Assembly: GCA_024760905.1 (NCBI GenBank)
Contig: CM045733.1
Coordinates: 20,322,001-20,386,000, forward strand
Direction of reading: 5' to 3'
Length of the DNA stretch: 64,000 nt
Origin: Plotosus lineatus
Lineage: Eukaryota; Chordata; Actinopteri; Siluriformes; Plotosidae
The position numbers and the translations under genes are program-made. Shown here piece by piece: positions 1 through 10,495 of this stretch (positions are counted from its first letter, which is position 1; each line of letters starts with the position of its first letter). The notes under the pieces were generated by a model. It was not told the DNA's origin, made no database searches, and saw only the letters and a list, made by a program, of their open reading frames with translations.

Positions 1-293
1 CGAGGAGGCTGGTGCCCATCTCAGCCGACTCCAGGCGAGGGCGAGGTACATGCCGGACAGCTCGCCAGACCATCACAGGGTCAACACTCACACAACCATT
101 CATACTCACATTCACACCTCAGGGCAATTTGTAACAACTAATTAATTTACCTTGCATGAATTTGGACTGTGGGAGGAAACCCGAGCAATCACGGGGAGAA
201 CATGCAAACTTCACACAGAAACACCAGAGCTGGCAATCAAACCCAAGAGCTTCTTGCTGTGAGGCGGACGTGCTAGCCACTACGCCACTGTGC
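1..293 (-). repeat. SINE-B copy, cut by window edge
   Basis: Reads on the minus strand from the tRNA-like head (GGCACAGTGGCGTAGTGG near 275-293) through a region with GGGAGGAAACCCGAG to the GCCAGCCTCCTCG segment at the window start. Its 3' tail lies outside the window. Confidence 0.75.
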
Positions 294-394
294 CATGTTT
301 CTTTGTCTATTCACTGTTAATCCACCTGTTCGCTATAAAATGAATAGCCCGGCTGTAAACATAAAAAAATCATTTTGTGGTATAAAATGGACAA

Positions 395-870
395 ATAAAC
401 TGCAATAATCTCACTTTAGTTTATTGCTCTTGTGTTTCCTAGAGTATAAACTAAAATATCTTTAGGATTGTTTACTTGCGTAAACAGACCAGAACATATG
501 GCATTAGCGACACAGATCGGCTCGCCATTTCTAAGCGCTGTTCTCATCTGATCTGCCTCAGTGTCATGGTTAATATTTCCAACTATAAACTAAAAACATC
601 TCCTTTTGGTTTGTTTTTCTTTTGTTTCCTGTAGTATACACCGCCTTTTGTCTCAATACAGTATTTTGCTTTCATTTCTGAACAAACCCGTCTGGTATTG
701 GTTCCAGCTTCCCTATAATCAGTATAAAAGGGCAGTACTCATCCGGCTTATACCACAGAGCTCACCTGACCTGCCTCAGTGTTGTGGTTAAAATTTGTAA
801 ATATAAATTATAAAAATCACTTTCAGTTTGTTTCATTATGTTTCCTGGAGTATGTAAAACAACTTTAGGG
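395..870. repeat. Decayed tandem array, about 190-220-bp period
   Basis: Three diverged units align by eye. A TTTGTTTC..GTTTCCTGGAGTATA-like box occurs at 411-449, 599-638 and 818-855. A CTGCCTCAGTGT..TGGTTAA box at 557-580 and 775-795 precedes the last two. Weaker echoes of the T-rich box appear at 2226, 3401 and 4003. No gene is visible. Confidence 0.45.
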
Positions 871-892
871 AGCACAATTTACTTTCGTGGGC

Positions 893-1008
893 AGTGATGG
901 CCTCGTGGTATAGGGTGCTGGATCACTGATCATAAGGTTGGGGGTTCAACTCCCACTCACCACAGGTTATCACTTGTTCAATGACCATGTCACATGTTCA
1001 ATGACCAT
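893..1008 (+). repeat. SINE-A head fragment
   Basis: Contains the A-box-like TGGCCTCGTGG and the B-box region GGTTCAACTCC, then stops shortly after the head and abuts a T2 element. Confidence 0.6.
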
Positions 1009-1052
1009 GTCACCGAGAATCACTTTCTCCGGGAATCACACGGGCGCACGCA

Positions 1053-1084
<32 letters not shown>

Positions 1085-1500
1085 CACGCGCGTGTGTTGA
1101 CCATATCTTCTTAGCAGAGTTATAATCTTACAAATGTTTATGGAAGGGTAAAAGCCTGAGCCATAAAATACAGTTGGAATGACACACAAACATGAACAAA
1201 GTTGGAACGACAGTGTCATCCCTCCTAGCCAATAGGAGGCCAGCGGGCAGGATATTGAGAGATAGCCAATGAGAGGGAGCTGCGTCATCTCTCCTAGCCA
1301 ATGGGAGGCCAGAGGGGTGGGATGTTCGGAGACAGCCAATGAGAGAGCAACTCGCGCATTGTTTGAATTTTTGAATGGTGCATTTGGCACTTTTCATAAG
1401 AAGAGTTTATTTCGTGTACAGAGGACAAAAATTTAGGGAAATGTTTTTCGTGACATGGATTTTTCGTATTCAGAGGCTTTCGTAAGTAGAGGGCCGACTG
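1009..1500 (+). mobile_element. T2 TIR element, left end lost
   Basis: Shares with the full copy at 56918-57664 the (GT)n block, the CTTAGCAGAGTTATAATC segment, and the tandem GCCAATGGGAGGCCAG segments. It ends in a degenerate TIR (CGTAAGTAGAGGGCCGACTG) followed by TA. Confidence 0.6.
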
Positions 1501-1527
1501 TATTGACAATATTAACAATAATAATGT

Positions 1528-2232
1528 TGTATTGGGAGACTTCAATGCTCATGTGGGCAACGATAGTGTGACCTGCAAGGGTGTGATCGGGGGGGGGGGG
1601 GGGGGGGGGGGTACGGCCTCTCCAGTCTAAACACAAATGGTGTTTCATTGTTGGACTTCTGTGCTCGTCACAGTTTATCTATCACGAACACCATTTTCGA
1701 ACACAAGTGTGCCCATATGTGCACTTGGCACCAGGACACCCTAGGTCGCAATTCGATGATTGACTTTGTAGTCGTGTCATCGGACTTGCGACTATATGTT
1801 CTGGACACTCGGGTGAAGAGAGGAGCTGAGCTGTCTAATGATCACTACCTGGTGGTGAGTTGGCTTCAGTGGTGGGGGAGGTTGCCTTCCAGACCTGGCA
1901 GGCCCAAGCATGTAATCAGGGTCTGCTGGGAACGTTTGGCGGAGTCCCCTGTTCGAGAAGCCTTTAACTCCCACCTCTGGTAGAGCTACAACCAGAATGC
2001 CCCCCGGACGCCTCCCTGGTGTGGTGTTTTGGGCATGTCCAACCGGGAAGAGACCCCGGTGTCAACCTATGTCTCTCGGCTTGTCTGGGACCGGCTCAGT
2101 GTCCCCCCGGGAGAGTTGGAGGAAGTGGCTGGGGAGAGGGACGTCTGGACCTCTTTGCTTAGGTTGCTGCCCCCGGGACCCGACCCTGGACTAAGCGGAA
2201 GATGATGATGATGATGATGATGATGTTGTTTT
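1528..2232 (+). mobile_element. Rex3 retroposon, internally deleted
   Basis: The first part encodes the end of an APE-type endonuclease. GDFNAHVGND lies near 1531, a NSMIDFVVVSSDLR block near 1752-1795, and the SNDHYLVVSW motif (catalytic SDH region) near 1837. At about 1980 the sequence jumps to the extreme C-terminus (MPPGRLPGVVF, at 1997) and runs into the 3' end, CTAAGCGGAAG followed by (ATG)n. The whole reverse transcriptase domain is missing, so this is a dead internal-deletion copy. A run of 23 G (1589-1611) breaks the endonuclease frame. Assignment to Rex3 (RTE clade) rests on recalled family motifs. Confidence 0.8.
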
Positions 2233-2407
2233 GTTTTGGTTTGTTTCATTGTGTTTCTGAGTAGTACTACCACAAGCCTGTAAAAGGTTTAGAGAGGCAT
2301 CGTCACACAGCTCTTGGGCTCTGCACCAGTCTGCTCGGTTGCATTCATCCTGATTACAAAACATAACAATAATAAACAACTGCATCTCAGACGGTGATCT
2401 AGTAGTA

Positions 2408-2622
2408 TAGGCCAGCCATGTCGCTCACTGTCTATGGCGTGAGGCATGTAAAAGAACCATTGCTGACTTTCGACAAGAGTAGGCTGCAAAGCCGTCAGCG
2501 TGTTTCCGCCCTGCGATGGCCTGGCGAGCTGTCCAGGGTGTACTCTGCCCTCGCCTGAAGTTGGCTGGGATGGGCACCATGACCCAAATTAGGATTAAGC
2601 GGGTACAGAAGATGAATGAATG
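2408..2622 (+). repeat. SINE-A (A-b tail), 5' part missing
   Basis: Contains the body (AAAAGAACCATTGCTGACTT), then GGCCTGGCGAGCTGTCCAGG, and ends in AATTAGGATTAAGCGGGTA followed by ATGAATGAATG. Confidence 0.7.
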
Positions 2623-2745
2623 CATCTCAGACTTGGGGGATGTTTCTAAAAGTAATATTTCCTTCAAAATTCTGTCTCTGCCAGAATTCAGCGACATCCA
2701 TTTTGCCTTTGGTAAATATGCGTTAATTAGATTTAGTGGATAACG

Positions 2746-3041
2746 AGGCCAGTGCTGGCCTGGTGGTAAAAGGTGCTGGATCACTGATCCTAAGGTTGGG
2801 GGTTCGAGTCCCACTCTCCACAAGGTTGTCACTGTGCCCCCCAGTGCAGCTAACTGGGTTATCAAAGGCCGGCTATGTCTCTCTCTGTCTATGGTGAGAG
2901 GTTCATGTAAAAGAACCATTGCTGACTTTCAACAAGAGTAGCTGCATAGCCGTCAGCGTGTTTCTGTCCTTTGCAAAGGATTGTGTCAGGAAGGGCATCC
3001 GACCTAAAAACCTATACCAAATCAAACATGCAAATCATGGG
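2746..3041 (+). repeat. SINE-A (A-r tail), with target duplication
   Basis: Nearly full-length tRNA-like SINE flanked by a perfect 14-bp duplication, TTTAGTGGATAACG, at 2732-2745 and 3042-3055. The body continues into AGGAAGGGCATCCGACC, which marks the A-r variant; the last part of the tail is lost. Confidence 0.8.
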
Positions 3042-3294
3042 TTTAGTGGATAACGCTTGAATCAAAACAGTGGACAAACATGGTTTGCCACTGACATTAA
3101 TTCTGACATTTTAAAAACAAAATTTTGACCCCCAAAATATGAATTATGTAATAAGGTAAAAAAAAAAAAAAAGTGCTTTCATCAAACTCTGAATAAGTTT
3201 CAGAAGATTGTATCATAAATTTACATTACATTAAGGGCAACTTATATTTTATCACATTTGTACAGTAGATAAGGGTGAAGGGCCGAACCATGGC

Positions 3295-3372
3295 GGACTG
3301 GTGAGTGTGAACCCTTGCCCTTTCATCAACAAGCCAGACACTTAACCACTGAGCTACCGCTGCTATCAAACA
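3295..3372 (-). repeat. tRNA-like SINE head remnant
   Basis: On the minus strand it carries a good A box (TAGCTCAGTGGTTAAG) and a weak B box (GGTTCACACTC). Only the head survives, and it is not a cloverleaf-competent tRNA gene. The rest of 3056-3558 shows nothing identifiable. Confidence 0.5.
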
Positions 3373-3558
3373 CTTGTGAGCATTGTGATGGAGCAGGCGA
3401 AATCACAATAGTTTGCTTTTCTCGTGTTTCCGTGTACTTAAAACATTGAATGTGTTTTTCAAAATGTCACTACGAAATGGGCTGTTTGCACAATACACAG
3501 AGCTCACATGCCAATATCATGCCTAAAATATATAAAAATATATATATACTGTATATTA

Positions 3559-4004
3559 CAGGGATCCCTCGCTACTTCGCGCTTCAATTCATGCGGCTTC
3601 AGTGCGTCGCGTTTTTCTTTTTTTTTACATATTCATTGAATTAAAAAATAAGGAAATGAAAAAAGAATGTAAAAAAACAAAAAACAAAAAACAACCCAAA
3701 ACTTCCCATCAAAACTACTTACATGTTTGTGAGGTGCGCATCTGAGTGTGTGCGCGCGCATGTGCGTCTGTATGTGTGTGTGTGTTACTGTATTTATATT
3801 TTATTTACATCTTATGCATTATTTTTTTTCATGTTTAATTGTTATTATAAGCATTTATAGCTTTGAATATGCATTTATTGATATTACATACACAAATACA
3901 TGTACGTATATGTCAGTCGGGGTGGGGGTGGATCCTATTTCGCAGAATTGGGTGGTCACATGGGATCTCGGTCCCAATTAACCGCGGAAAGTGAGGGATC
4001 CCTG
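3559..4004 (+). mobile_element. T1 TIR element, complete
   Basis: 446 bp with inverted ends CAGGGATCCCTCGC and GTGAGGGATCCCTG, flanked by TA on both sides. No coding capacity (the two ends plus AT-rich interior). The left end resembles the recalled Tigger1 terminus, so a pogo/Tigger source of transposase is likely. Confidence 0.75.
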
Positions 4005-4142
4005 TAATTTAGTTTTCTTTTCTTGTGTTCCCACAATGGACTGTGGAGCTGTTCATGTTGTATCCTTCCTTTCACCCAGAGTTGTTGGGGATTGGCTTCA
4101 GACTCCTTACAACCCTATAATCAAGATACACAGTACAGATCA

Positions 4143-4192
4143 TGAACGAACGAACGAATGAATGAATGAATGAATGAATGAACGAATGACTT
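4143..4192. repeat. (GAAC)n/(GAAT)n microsatellite
   Basis: Direct tetranucleotide run of GAAC units followed by GAAT units. Confidence 0.9.
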
Positions 4193-4339
4193 GACCACTC
4201 AGGCAGTTTTAATGTTCTGGCTGTGTAAAGTGCACAATATTTGTTTTCCACTTTGTGAAAATGTGCCATCATGTGCCATCCATTTCTCTATGACCTGCAA
4301 AAGCCCTGGTCATCGATCCAAACAAAGAATATAAAGAAA

Positions 4340-4975
4340 TGAAAATCTCTGTCCAGCAGGTCAGGACTGTGGCATTAATCTCCTCTGATGTGTGTTCTGC
4401 ATTAGAATCAGCTCTTTAGTAGTGGACTCACATTTTAGACACGCTGATAATCCCAACACCGGCATGCTGTGCAAAGAGTGCTGTAAATGAGCAGGACAGC
4501 AGCGGACAGGGCAGATACCAAGGTCAGTGTTTTACTTTAGCCTGTACGCTCTAATTAAATCACAGAATCCTGCATTGAACACCAACAGAGAGATCCCTAT
4601 TCTGCCATAAGCCAATTAAATTTGTGGCACAAGGTGAAATGTAGCTGTAGCCCGGCACGTCAGCCTGTGAAACATGGCCCGTCTGGAGTACGTTCACTCT
4701 GCTCTATTTAACTTTACCAAGCAGGAGACAGAGTTGCCAAGAGGAGTGAATAATCTAAATATGACCCCCCTGTATAACTCACTCCCATTTGAATACATTA
4801 AGATGCACTATGTTCTGTCCCCATAACTCTTAAATTACTGCTCCTGAGAAAGCGCATGTGGATTCTATCACATTTCTCATCCAGAAAATAATATAAATAT
4901 TACCACTTCTAATCATTTGTTGTATATGCGAGGAAAGCTGAATTATATATTCTGTCTCCTGCTATGATTTAGTAG
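4340..4975. other. Repeat-poor island, possible conserved non-coding element
   Basis: High-complexity sequence without SINE, LINE or TIR signatures and with no long ORF. It contains paired TAATTAAA/CCAATTAAA homeobox-type cores near 4550 and 4610. It lies about 2 kb upstream of smim30. Conservation cannot be tested here. Confidence 0.3.
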
Positions 4976-5225
4976 TGTACAGGAATCCCTCGCTATTTTG
5001 TGCTTCAATTCATGCGGCTTCAGTGCATCGTGTTTTTTTTTTTTTTTAATTCAATGAATTAAACAATAAAATAAGGAAATTAAGGAAGGATATGAGAAAA
5101 CGTTAAGGAAAATGCAACAAAACACAGCCAATTATTCAAAAAAAAAAAAAAACCCAAACAAACAAACAAAAAAACAACCCAAAACCCCCCAACAAAACTA
5201 CTTACAGTTTAATGTGAGGTGTGCA

Positions 5226-5267
<42 letters not shown>

Positions 5268-5910
5268 CAGGGATCCCTCACTTTCCACGGTTAATTGGGA
5301 CCGAGATCACCACACGACCATCAAAATCCGCGAAGTAGGATCACCCCCCACACACACACCCCTGACTGACGTATACGTACATTTATATATAATATCAATC
5401 AATACATAGTGAATGCTATAAATGCTTATAATAAAAATTAAACATTAAAAAAGCATAAGATGTAAATCTTCTTCTTTGTAAATAAAATTTATATTTTATT
5501 TACAAAGAAGAAGATTTACATCTTATGCTTTTTTAATGTTTAATTTTTATTATAAGCATTTATTTATATATACACACATTCAGATGGTATTGCATGAGAA
5601 GAGGATGACACGCATACATACGTGCGCGCAGATGCGCGTGCACACACAGATGCAACAATGTAAGTAGTTTTGATGGGAGATTTTGGGTTGTTTTCTGTTT
5701 TGTGTTTGTTCAGGGTTTTTTTTTTTTTGTTTGTTTTTTTGCATAATTGGCCGTGTTTTTGTGGCATTCCCCTTTACCTTTCTCTCTATTCTTCCTTATT
5801 TTACTTATTTTTTAATTCCATGAATATTTATTTATTTATTTATTAAGAAAAAAAAACTGTGATGCACTGAAGGCGCATGAATTGAAGCGCGAAGTAGTGA
5901 GGGATCCCTG
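5268..5910 (-). mobile_element. T1 element (inner), inserted into another T1
   Basis: Bounded by CAGGGATCCCTCACTTTCC and GTGAGGGATCCCTG, with TA at 5266-5267 and 5911-5912. Orientation is opposite to the host T1. At 643 bp it is longer than the usual 446 bp because part of the interior is duplicated as an inverted repeat (5418-5563). Confidence 0.75.
5418..5563. repeat. Perfect 71-bp inverted repeat, 4-nt spacer
   Basis: The left arm (5418-5488, starting ATAAATGCTTATAATAAAAA) and right arm (5493-5563, ending TATAAGCATTTAT) are exact reverse complements when compared base by base, separated by TTAT. Other T1 copies carry only one arm, so this is a copy-specific inverted duplication. Confidence 0.9.
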
Positions 5911-5996
5911 TATTTATATTTTATTTACATCTTATGCATTATTTTTGAATGATTAATTGTTATTATAAGCATTTATAGCGTTGAATATGTATTTAT

Positions 5997-6037
<41 letters not shown>

Positions 6038-6047
6038 TGTATGTGTA

Positions 6048-6278
6048 CCCAGTGCAGCTAACTGGGTTATCAAAGGCGGGCCATGTCTCTGACTGTCTAT
6101 GGTGAGAGGTTCATGTAAAGAACCATTGCTGACTTTCGAAAAAAAGTAGCTACAAAGCCGTCAGCGTGTTTCAGCCCCTTGCTAAAGGGTTGTGTCAGGA
6201 AGGGCGTCTGACGTAAAAACCTCTGCCAAATCAAACATACAAATAAAAAAAGGGAAAAGCCAAAAGGAAAAGAAGAAG
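6048..6278 (+). repeat. SINE-A (A-r tail) fragment inside T1
   Basis: Starts at CCAGTGCAGCTAACTGGG without the tRNA head and ends GGGAAAAGCCAAAAGGAAAA, the RTE-like 3' end. Confidence 0.7.
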
Positions 6279-6599
6279 ATATACACATATATGCATACAT
6301 CAGTTAGGGGGGGGTTGATCGTACTTCGCTGAATTCGGCTATCATGGGGACATCTCGGTCCCAAATAACTGCGGAAACTGAGGGATCCCTGTATATGCTT
6401 CGAAGAAAAAAAAACAAAACTTTTTTTTAATTAATTAATTTATTTTTTTGCTATTAACGTGTTAGAAAACACATGCACATGTGTGTGTGGTGTGGTTTTA
6501 GGGCTCTGTATAGAACCCCTAGGGGTATTATGATGTGATTAAATACAGTACTATAAGTATTAAGGCCATATGAATGAAATAACTAAACAGACTTTTACA

Positions 6600-6740
6600 A
6601 ATATGGCGGAAGTTGGAAGGGGGCTCTTTCCACCCGTATTCAGTCGAGCACGCGCGATGGCGGCTTGAAATTATAACCAATAGCAGCACGAATGCGGTAT
6701 ATATAGCCAATCCTAGCACGAGAAGAGGGAGGGGGGCGTG
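6600..6740 (+). promoter_or_regulatory. smim30: Probable smim30 promoter
   Basis: A compact cluster upstream of smim30: ETS/YY1-like ATGGCGGAAGT near 6603, YY1-like GATGGCGGC at 6656-6664, CCAAT boxes at 6677-6681 and 6707-6711, and a TATATATA stretch at 6698-6705. Local GC is higher than in the flanks. The transcription start is not determined. Confidence 0.5.
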
Positions 6741-6840
6741 TGCTTTCCGGAGAACGGGTGTGTAAAAAAAAAAGCGGAACTAGAAACTCCAGCGAGATCA
6801 TATGACTCTCCGCCCGCCTTCCTAACAACAACGGAACAAC

Positions 6841-7029
6841 ATGGCGTCTTCGTGGACTGTTCCAGGCGGCTTCGCAGTGCTGTGTTTCTTCTTTTTAACG
6901 GTGACACGGCCTGTCGAGGCTTACGACGGTGGGGACGCCGTGGCTCTTCTCTTGGGGATGGCCATCACAGTGGTCGGCTTCTGCGCGTGTCTCGGTTGGT
7001 ACTCACGACGACGCAGCGGACAGTTTTGA
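6841..7029 (+). CDS. smim30: Small integral membrane protein 30
   Basis: Encodes a 62-residue micropeptide. Residues 1-27 are a cleavable-signal-like hydrophobic segment (LCFFFLT core, ending PVEA). They are followed by an acidic YDGGDA, then one membrane span (about 34-54) with the family signature ALLLG and CACLG, and a short basic tail (RRRSGQF). Human SMIM30 (59 aa, recalled) has the same order: EAGDAIALLLG, CACLG, and a basic tail ending in GQ plus one residue. In mammals the peptide is membrane-anchored and reported to affect kinase signalling and calcium handling; that is family knowledge, not seen here. The ATG has a favourable context (AACAACATGG). No intron is apparent in the coding part. 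gpr85 follows on the same strand, which matches the vertebrate linkage. Confidence 0.88.
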   Translation: MASSWTVPGGFAVLCFFFLTVTRPVEAYDGGDAVALLLGMAITVVGFCACLGWYSRRRSGQF

Positions 7030-7552
7030 TCCGCCATGTAGGCCTGTGGGCCGGAAATGTCGCTTCTTTGCCGCCTGAAACCCTGGACCGCCGCGACGGC
7101 TGGGGGACCAAACAGTGTCCGTGTGGCGGGGGAAAAGACTTCCGACACTCTCGTGGAAGGAAAAGGCGACTCGACTGGACGTGCGTCTGAACACCGACCC
7201 TGATGGACAGTATGCTGTTTAAAATTCATCATGCACATCTGTACGACATCTGGATTTCTCTGGACTTCAATGTACTATTACATGACTACAGTGTACTTTT
7301 CTCCAACCCCCACCTGCTATTTACACAGCTCCACTGTCATTCCTCTGTTGAAACCTGGGCCCCTGGGGCCATTCTTCAGATTTTTAAGCACTGGAAGTCT
7401 TGTTGCTTCTGCTGTTTTGCACTTACAAATTTGTGGTCTTAATATAGCGAATAATACTTGACAGATATTTGCTTATTGCATATGCTTATTTTCTGTAATA
7501 AACTCTATGAATGCTGCATAGTGGTCCATCATTTCCAAAAGATTCATAAGTA
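7030..7552 (+). other. smim30: smim30 3' untranslated region
   Basis: Repeat-free sequence between the stop codon and the T1 element at 7553. The polyadenylation signal lies at 7497-7502. ORFs here show no family features. Confidence 0.5.
7497..7502 (+). terminator. smim30: AATAAA polyadenylation signal for smim30
   Basis: Canonical AATAAA about 470 bases after the stop codon, followed by a T/G-containing stretch (CATAGTGGTCC). It is the first such signal downstream of the gene. Confidence 0.55.
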
Positions 7553-8084
7553 CAGAGATCCCTCACTTTACACACTCAGTGGGGACCGAGACCCCCCAGC
7601 GACCGTCAAATTCAGCGAAGTAGGATCAACGCCCTCCCCGACTGGCGTATATGTGTATATAAGAATCAATAGATACATATTAAACGTTGTAAATGCTTAT
7701 AATAACAATTAAACATTCAAAAATAATGCATAAGATGTAAATAAGATATAAATACACACACATGCAGAATTTTATGTGAGGTGTGCATCTGAGTGTGTGC
7801 ATGCACATCTGTGTGCGCGCACATATACTAAGTTGTGCACGTCACATAAAAATGTAAATAGTTTTGATGCGAGGGGGGTTGTGTTCTGGTTTGTGGGGTT
7901 TTTTTTTTGTTTGTTTGTTTGTTTTTTTGCATAATTGGCCTTGTTTTTGTGGTATTTTTCTGAACTTATTCATCCTTAATTTCCTTATTTTTTTTAATTC
8001 GAAGAATATATATATATATATATAAAAAAAATGTGATTCACTGAAGCCGCATGAATTGAAGAGTGAAGTAGCGAGGGATCCCTG
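7553..8084 (-). mobile_element. T1 TIR element
   Basis: Starts CAGAGATCCCTCACTTT after TA and ends GCGAGGGATCCCTG. Interior matches other T1 copies (AATGCTTATAATAACAATTA, then the T-rich end). About 532 bp. 8085-8460 shows nothing identifiable. Confidence 0.75.
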
Positions 8085-8460
8085 GAATTCCATGGAGAAG
8101 GGGGGGCCTTTAGATATGTTTTGATTTATGAGTGCAAGCAGAGCTGTGTAGCTAACACCTGCAGAGATACGATGGTGCTTATTATTTCTTAAGTTATTAG
8201 GTTTCTGTGATTGAACCAGGTCACTGGATCTCTAGCTGGTACGTGCATTCACACACACACAGATATTCTTTCCCATGTAAAGCAGTTCAGAGTCACAGAT
8301 CCACCTGATGGCACGATGGGAGAACCAACTTAACGTCCTCACAGATATGAACCCGTCTCCGTTATTATACTGACTTGTTTTATTATTAATGATTGAAACT
8401 GGTAATTCTACCCCTAATGTTCAATAAAAATACTTGTAGTTGGTAATAACTGTGTGTAAG

Positions 8461-8731
8461 GTAAGTCTGTTGGGCTTTTTACACCTGAGCCTAGCGGCTC
8501 ATCAGGCCGGTGCTTATTCCTGGTTTCTGTAGCATGAAGCGACCAGGAGTTGAACTCCTCCTGGATGTGACGCTAGCTCATAGCAGGTTACCTTCCCAGT
8601 ATATTTTTACTGGTAACCATTTCACCAGCCTTGCCCTGGGGTCTTAGTACAGTGGGGGTCTAACTGGGATTTGAACACATAACCTCTCGATCATGAGCAC
8701 AGCACCCTAACCACTATGCCACCAACCCCAC
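8461..8731 (-). repeat. SINE-C copy
   Basis: Minus-strand tRNA-like head at the right end (GTGGCATAGTGGTTAGGGTG). The body includes AGGAGTTCAACTCC, and the left end has GGCTCATCAGGCCGG. A direct repeat of about 13 bp (TAACTGTGTAAGG, with a GT insertion on the left) flanks it at about 8446-8462 and 8734-8746. Confidence 0.7.
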
Positions 8732-8756
8732 AGTAACTGTGTAAGGTTATCCAGAA

Positions 8757-8985
<229 letters not shown>

Positions 8986-8989
8986 TCTT

Positions 8990-9219
8990 AGCCATTTTTA
9001 ACTGCTCATTGTAAGTGTATGTGGGACAGTTGAATCATGGCCTATTAGCAAGGGTGCTAATAATTTTATTTATTTATTAATCTTTCAGAATCACCAAGCA
9101 AAATCATGCATGAATAAATAACAATTTGTTTCAGCAATGCTTAATATCATATATGAACTCTAATATGTTACTTTGATCATACTATTTTGTGCTATGTCCC
9201 TATTGGTTTACAGACTTTC

Positions 9220-9250
<31 letters not shown>

Positions 9251-9477
9251 CACATGCACGTACACATCAAGTGCACTTGTTAGGTGTGAAGCTGTACAAA
9301 CCCAGTCAGTCTACTTGACCACTTTTGTTTAAAAGCAATGAAATGTACCTCGCGGTAAAGTTAAACCTCAATTATTTCTCCTTTTTGTTATGGAGTGGTT
9401 AAGAGGCACTGAACAAAATATCAGATTATTCAAAACTATACCTTTTCCAGGTGGGCTTTGCATCGCAACTCTTCAGG
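8990..9477. other. Intergenic, only a (TC)n run
   Basis: Contains a (TC)n tract at about 9223-9250. Nothing else recognisable. Confidence 0.6.
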
Positions 9478-9990
9478 GCTGTCGGTAAGGCACTGGGGTA
9501 CTGGTTGGAAGGCCAGGTCCACTGTTGGACCTGAGACGAAGGCCTTTACCCTGCAGTCGCTCAGTTATGCAAATGAGATAAAAAAAAAAAAAAAAAAGTG
9601 TGGGGCAGTGGTGGTCTAGTGGTATAGGGTGCTGGCTCGCTGATCCAAAGGTTGGGGGTTCTAGTCCCACTCTCCACAAGGTTGTCACTGCCCCCCCCCC
9701 AGTGCAGCTAACCGGGTTATCAAAGGCGGGTAAAAGAACCATCGCTGACTTTTGTAAAGAGTAGCTGCAAAGTCATCAGCGTGTTTCTGTCCCTTGCTTA
9801 AAAGGGTTGTGACAGGAAGGGCATCCGACATAAAAACCTCTGCCAAATCAAACGTGCGAATCAGATGATTCGCTGTGGCGACTCCCGAGTAAAAGGGAAA
9901 AAGCCGAAAGGAAGACAGACAGACAATTAAAAAAAAAAAATGTCTCTGGATAAGAGTGCCTGCCAAATTCTGTGAATGTAAATATAATTT
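9478..9990 (+). repeat. SINE-D, split by a SINE-A
   Basis: The left part has TAAGGCACTGGGGTACTGG, then CCACTGTTGGACCTGAG and a CAGTCGCTCAGTTATGCAAA segment. The right part, after the insertion, has the teleost-type end CTCTGGATAAGAGTGCCTGCC followed by AATGTAAATATAA. The A-rich junction hosts SINE-A 9602-9925. Confidence 0.65.
9602..9925 (+). repeat. SINE-A (A-r tail), full length
   Basis: Head with GGCAGTGGTGGTCTAGTGGT and GGTTCTAGTCC. The tail AGATGATTCGCTGTGGCGAC followed by AAGGGAAAAAGCCGAAAGG matches the last 50 bases or so of the RTE LINE copies. Confidence 0.8.
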
Positions 9991-10184
9991 TTGTAAATGG
10001 ATTCATATACATCAAGGAGATAATGATCCCAAACATTAATTTAAACTGTGTACATATTATCCGATCAAAAAAAAAACAACAAAAAAAAAACCCAGCAACC
10101 TGGAACATCAGAAATGATGACTGGACGAATTAGGATTTTTCCAGATTTTTATCCAGTTAACAAATATTCATGAGTGGGTTACAG

Positions 10185-10495
10185 GTAAAAGATTAAGTCT
10201 TTTGGGCTTTTTATACCTGAGCCTAGCGGCTCATCAGGCCGGTGCTTATCCCTGTTTTCTGTAGCGAGAAGCAACTAGAAGTACAACTCCTCCTGGATGG
10301 GACGCTGGTCCATCACAGGTCACCTTCCCGGTATATTTTACTGGTACCCATTTATACTGCTGGGTGAACAGAGACACACTTGTGGTTAAGACTTTTCCCA
10401 GGGGTCTTAGCACAGTGAGGATCTCTCTGGGATTTGAACACACAACCTCCCGGTCATGAGCATAGCACCCTGACCACTACACCACTAGCACCACA
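10185..10495 (-). repeat. SINE-C copy with target duplication
   Basis: Complete minus-strand SINE-C. Flanked by AGTGGGTTACAG (10173-10184) and AGTGGGTGACAG (10496-10507), a 12-bp duplication with one mismatch. 10508-10800 shows nothing identifiable. Confidence 0.75.

Larger units (their letters stand above)
4980..6391 (+). mobile_element. T1 element (outer), split by a second T1 and a SINE
   Basis: The left TIR (CAGGAATCCCTCGC) at 4980 and right TIR (CTGAGGGATCCCTG) ending at 6391 belong to one T1 copy in the same orientation as that at 3559. Its interior is interrupted by an inverted T1 (5268-5910) at a TA and by a SINE-A fragment (6048-6278). TA flanks both outer ends. Confidence 0.7.

Noticed and set aside
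893..970. tRNA-like A and B boxes in many places
   Set aside because: All belong to SINE heads; none folds as a complete tRNA with acceptor stem, so no tRNA genes are called.
1589..1611. Run of 23 G as a regulatory quadruplex
   Set aside because: It lies inside a dead Rex3 copy and its length may be a sequencing or assembly product.
4111..4200. CRISPR-like regular repeats
   Set aside because: They are simple tetranucleotide microsatellites in eukaryotic DNA, with no spacers.
6738..7190. 150-residue ORF overlapping smim30
   Set aside because: A different frame over a GC-rich region; no family features, while the smim30 frame has a clear family match.
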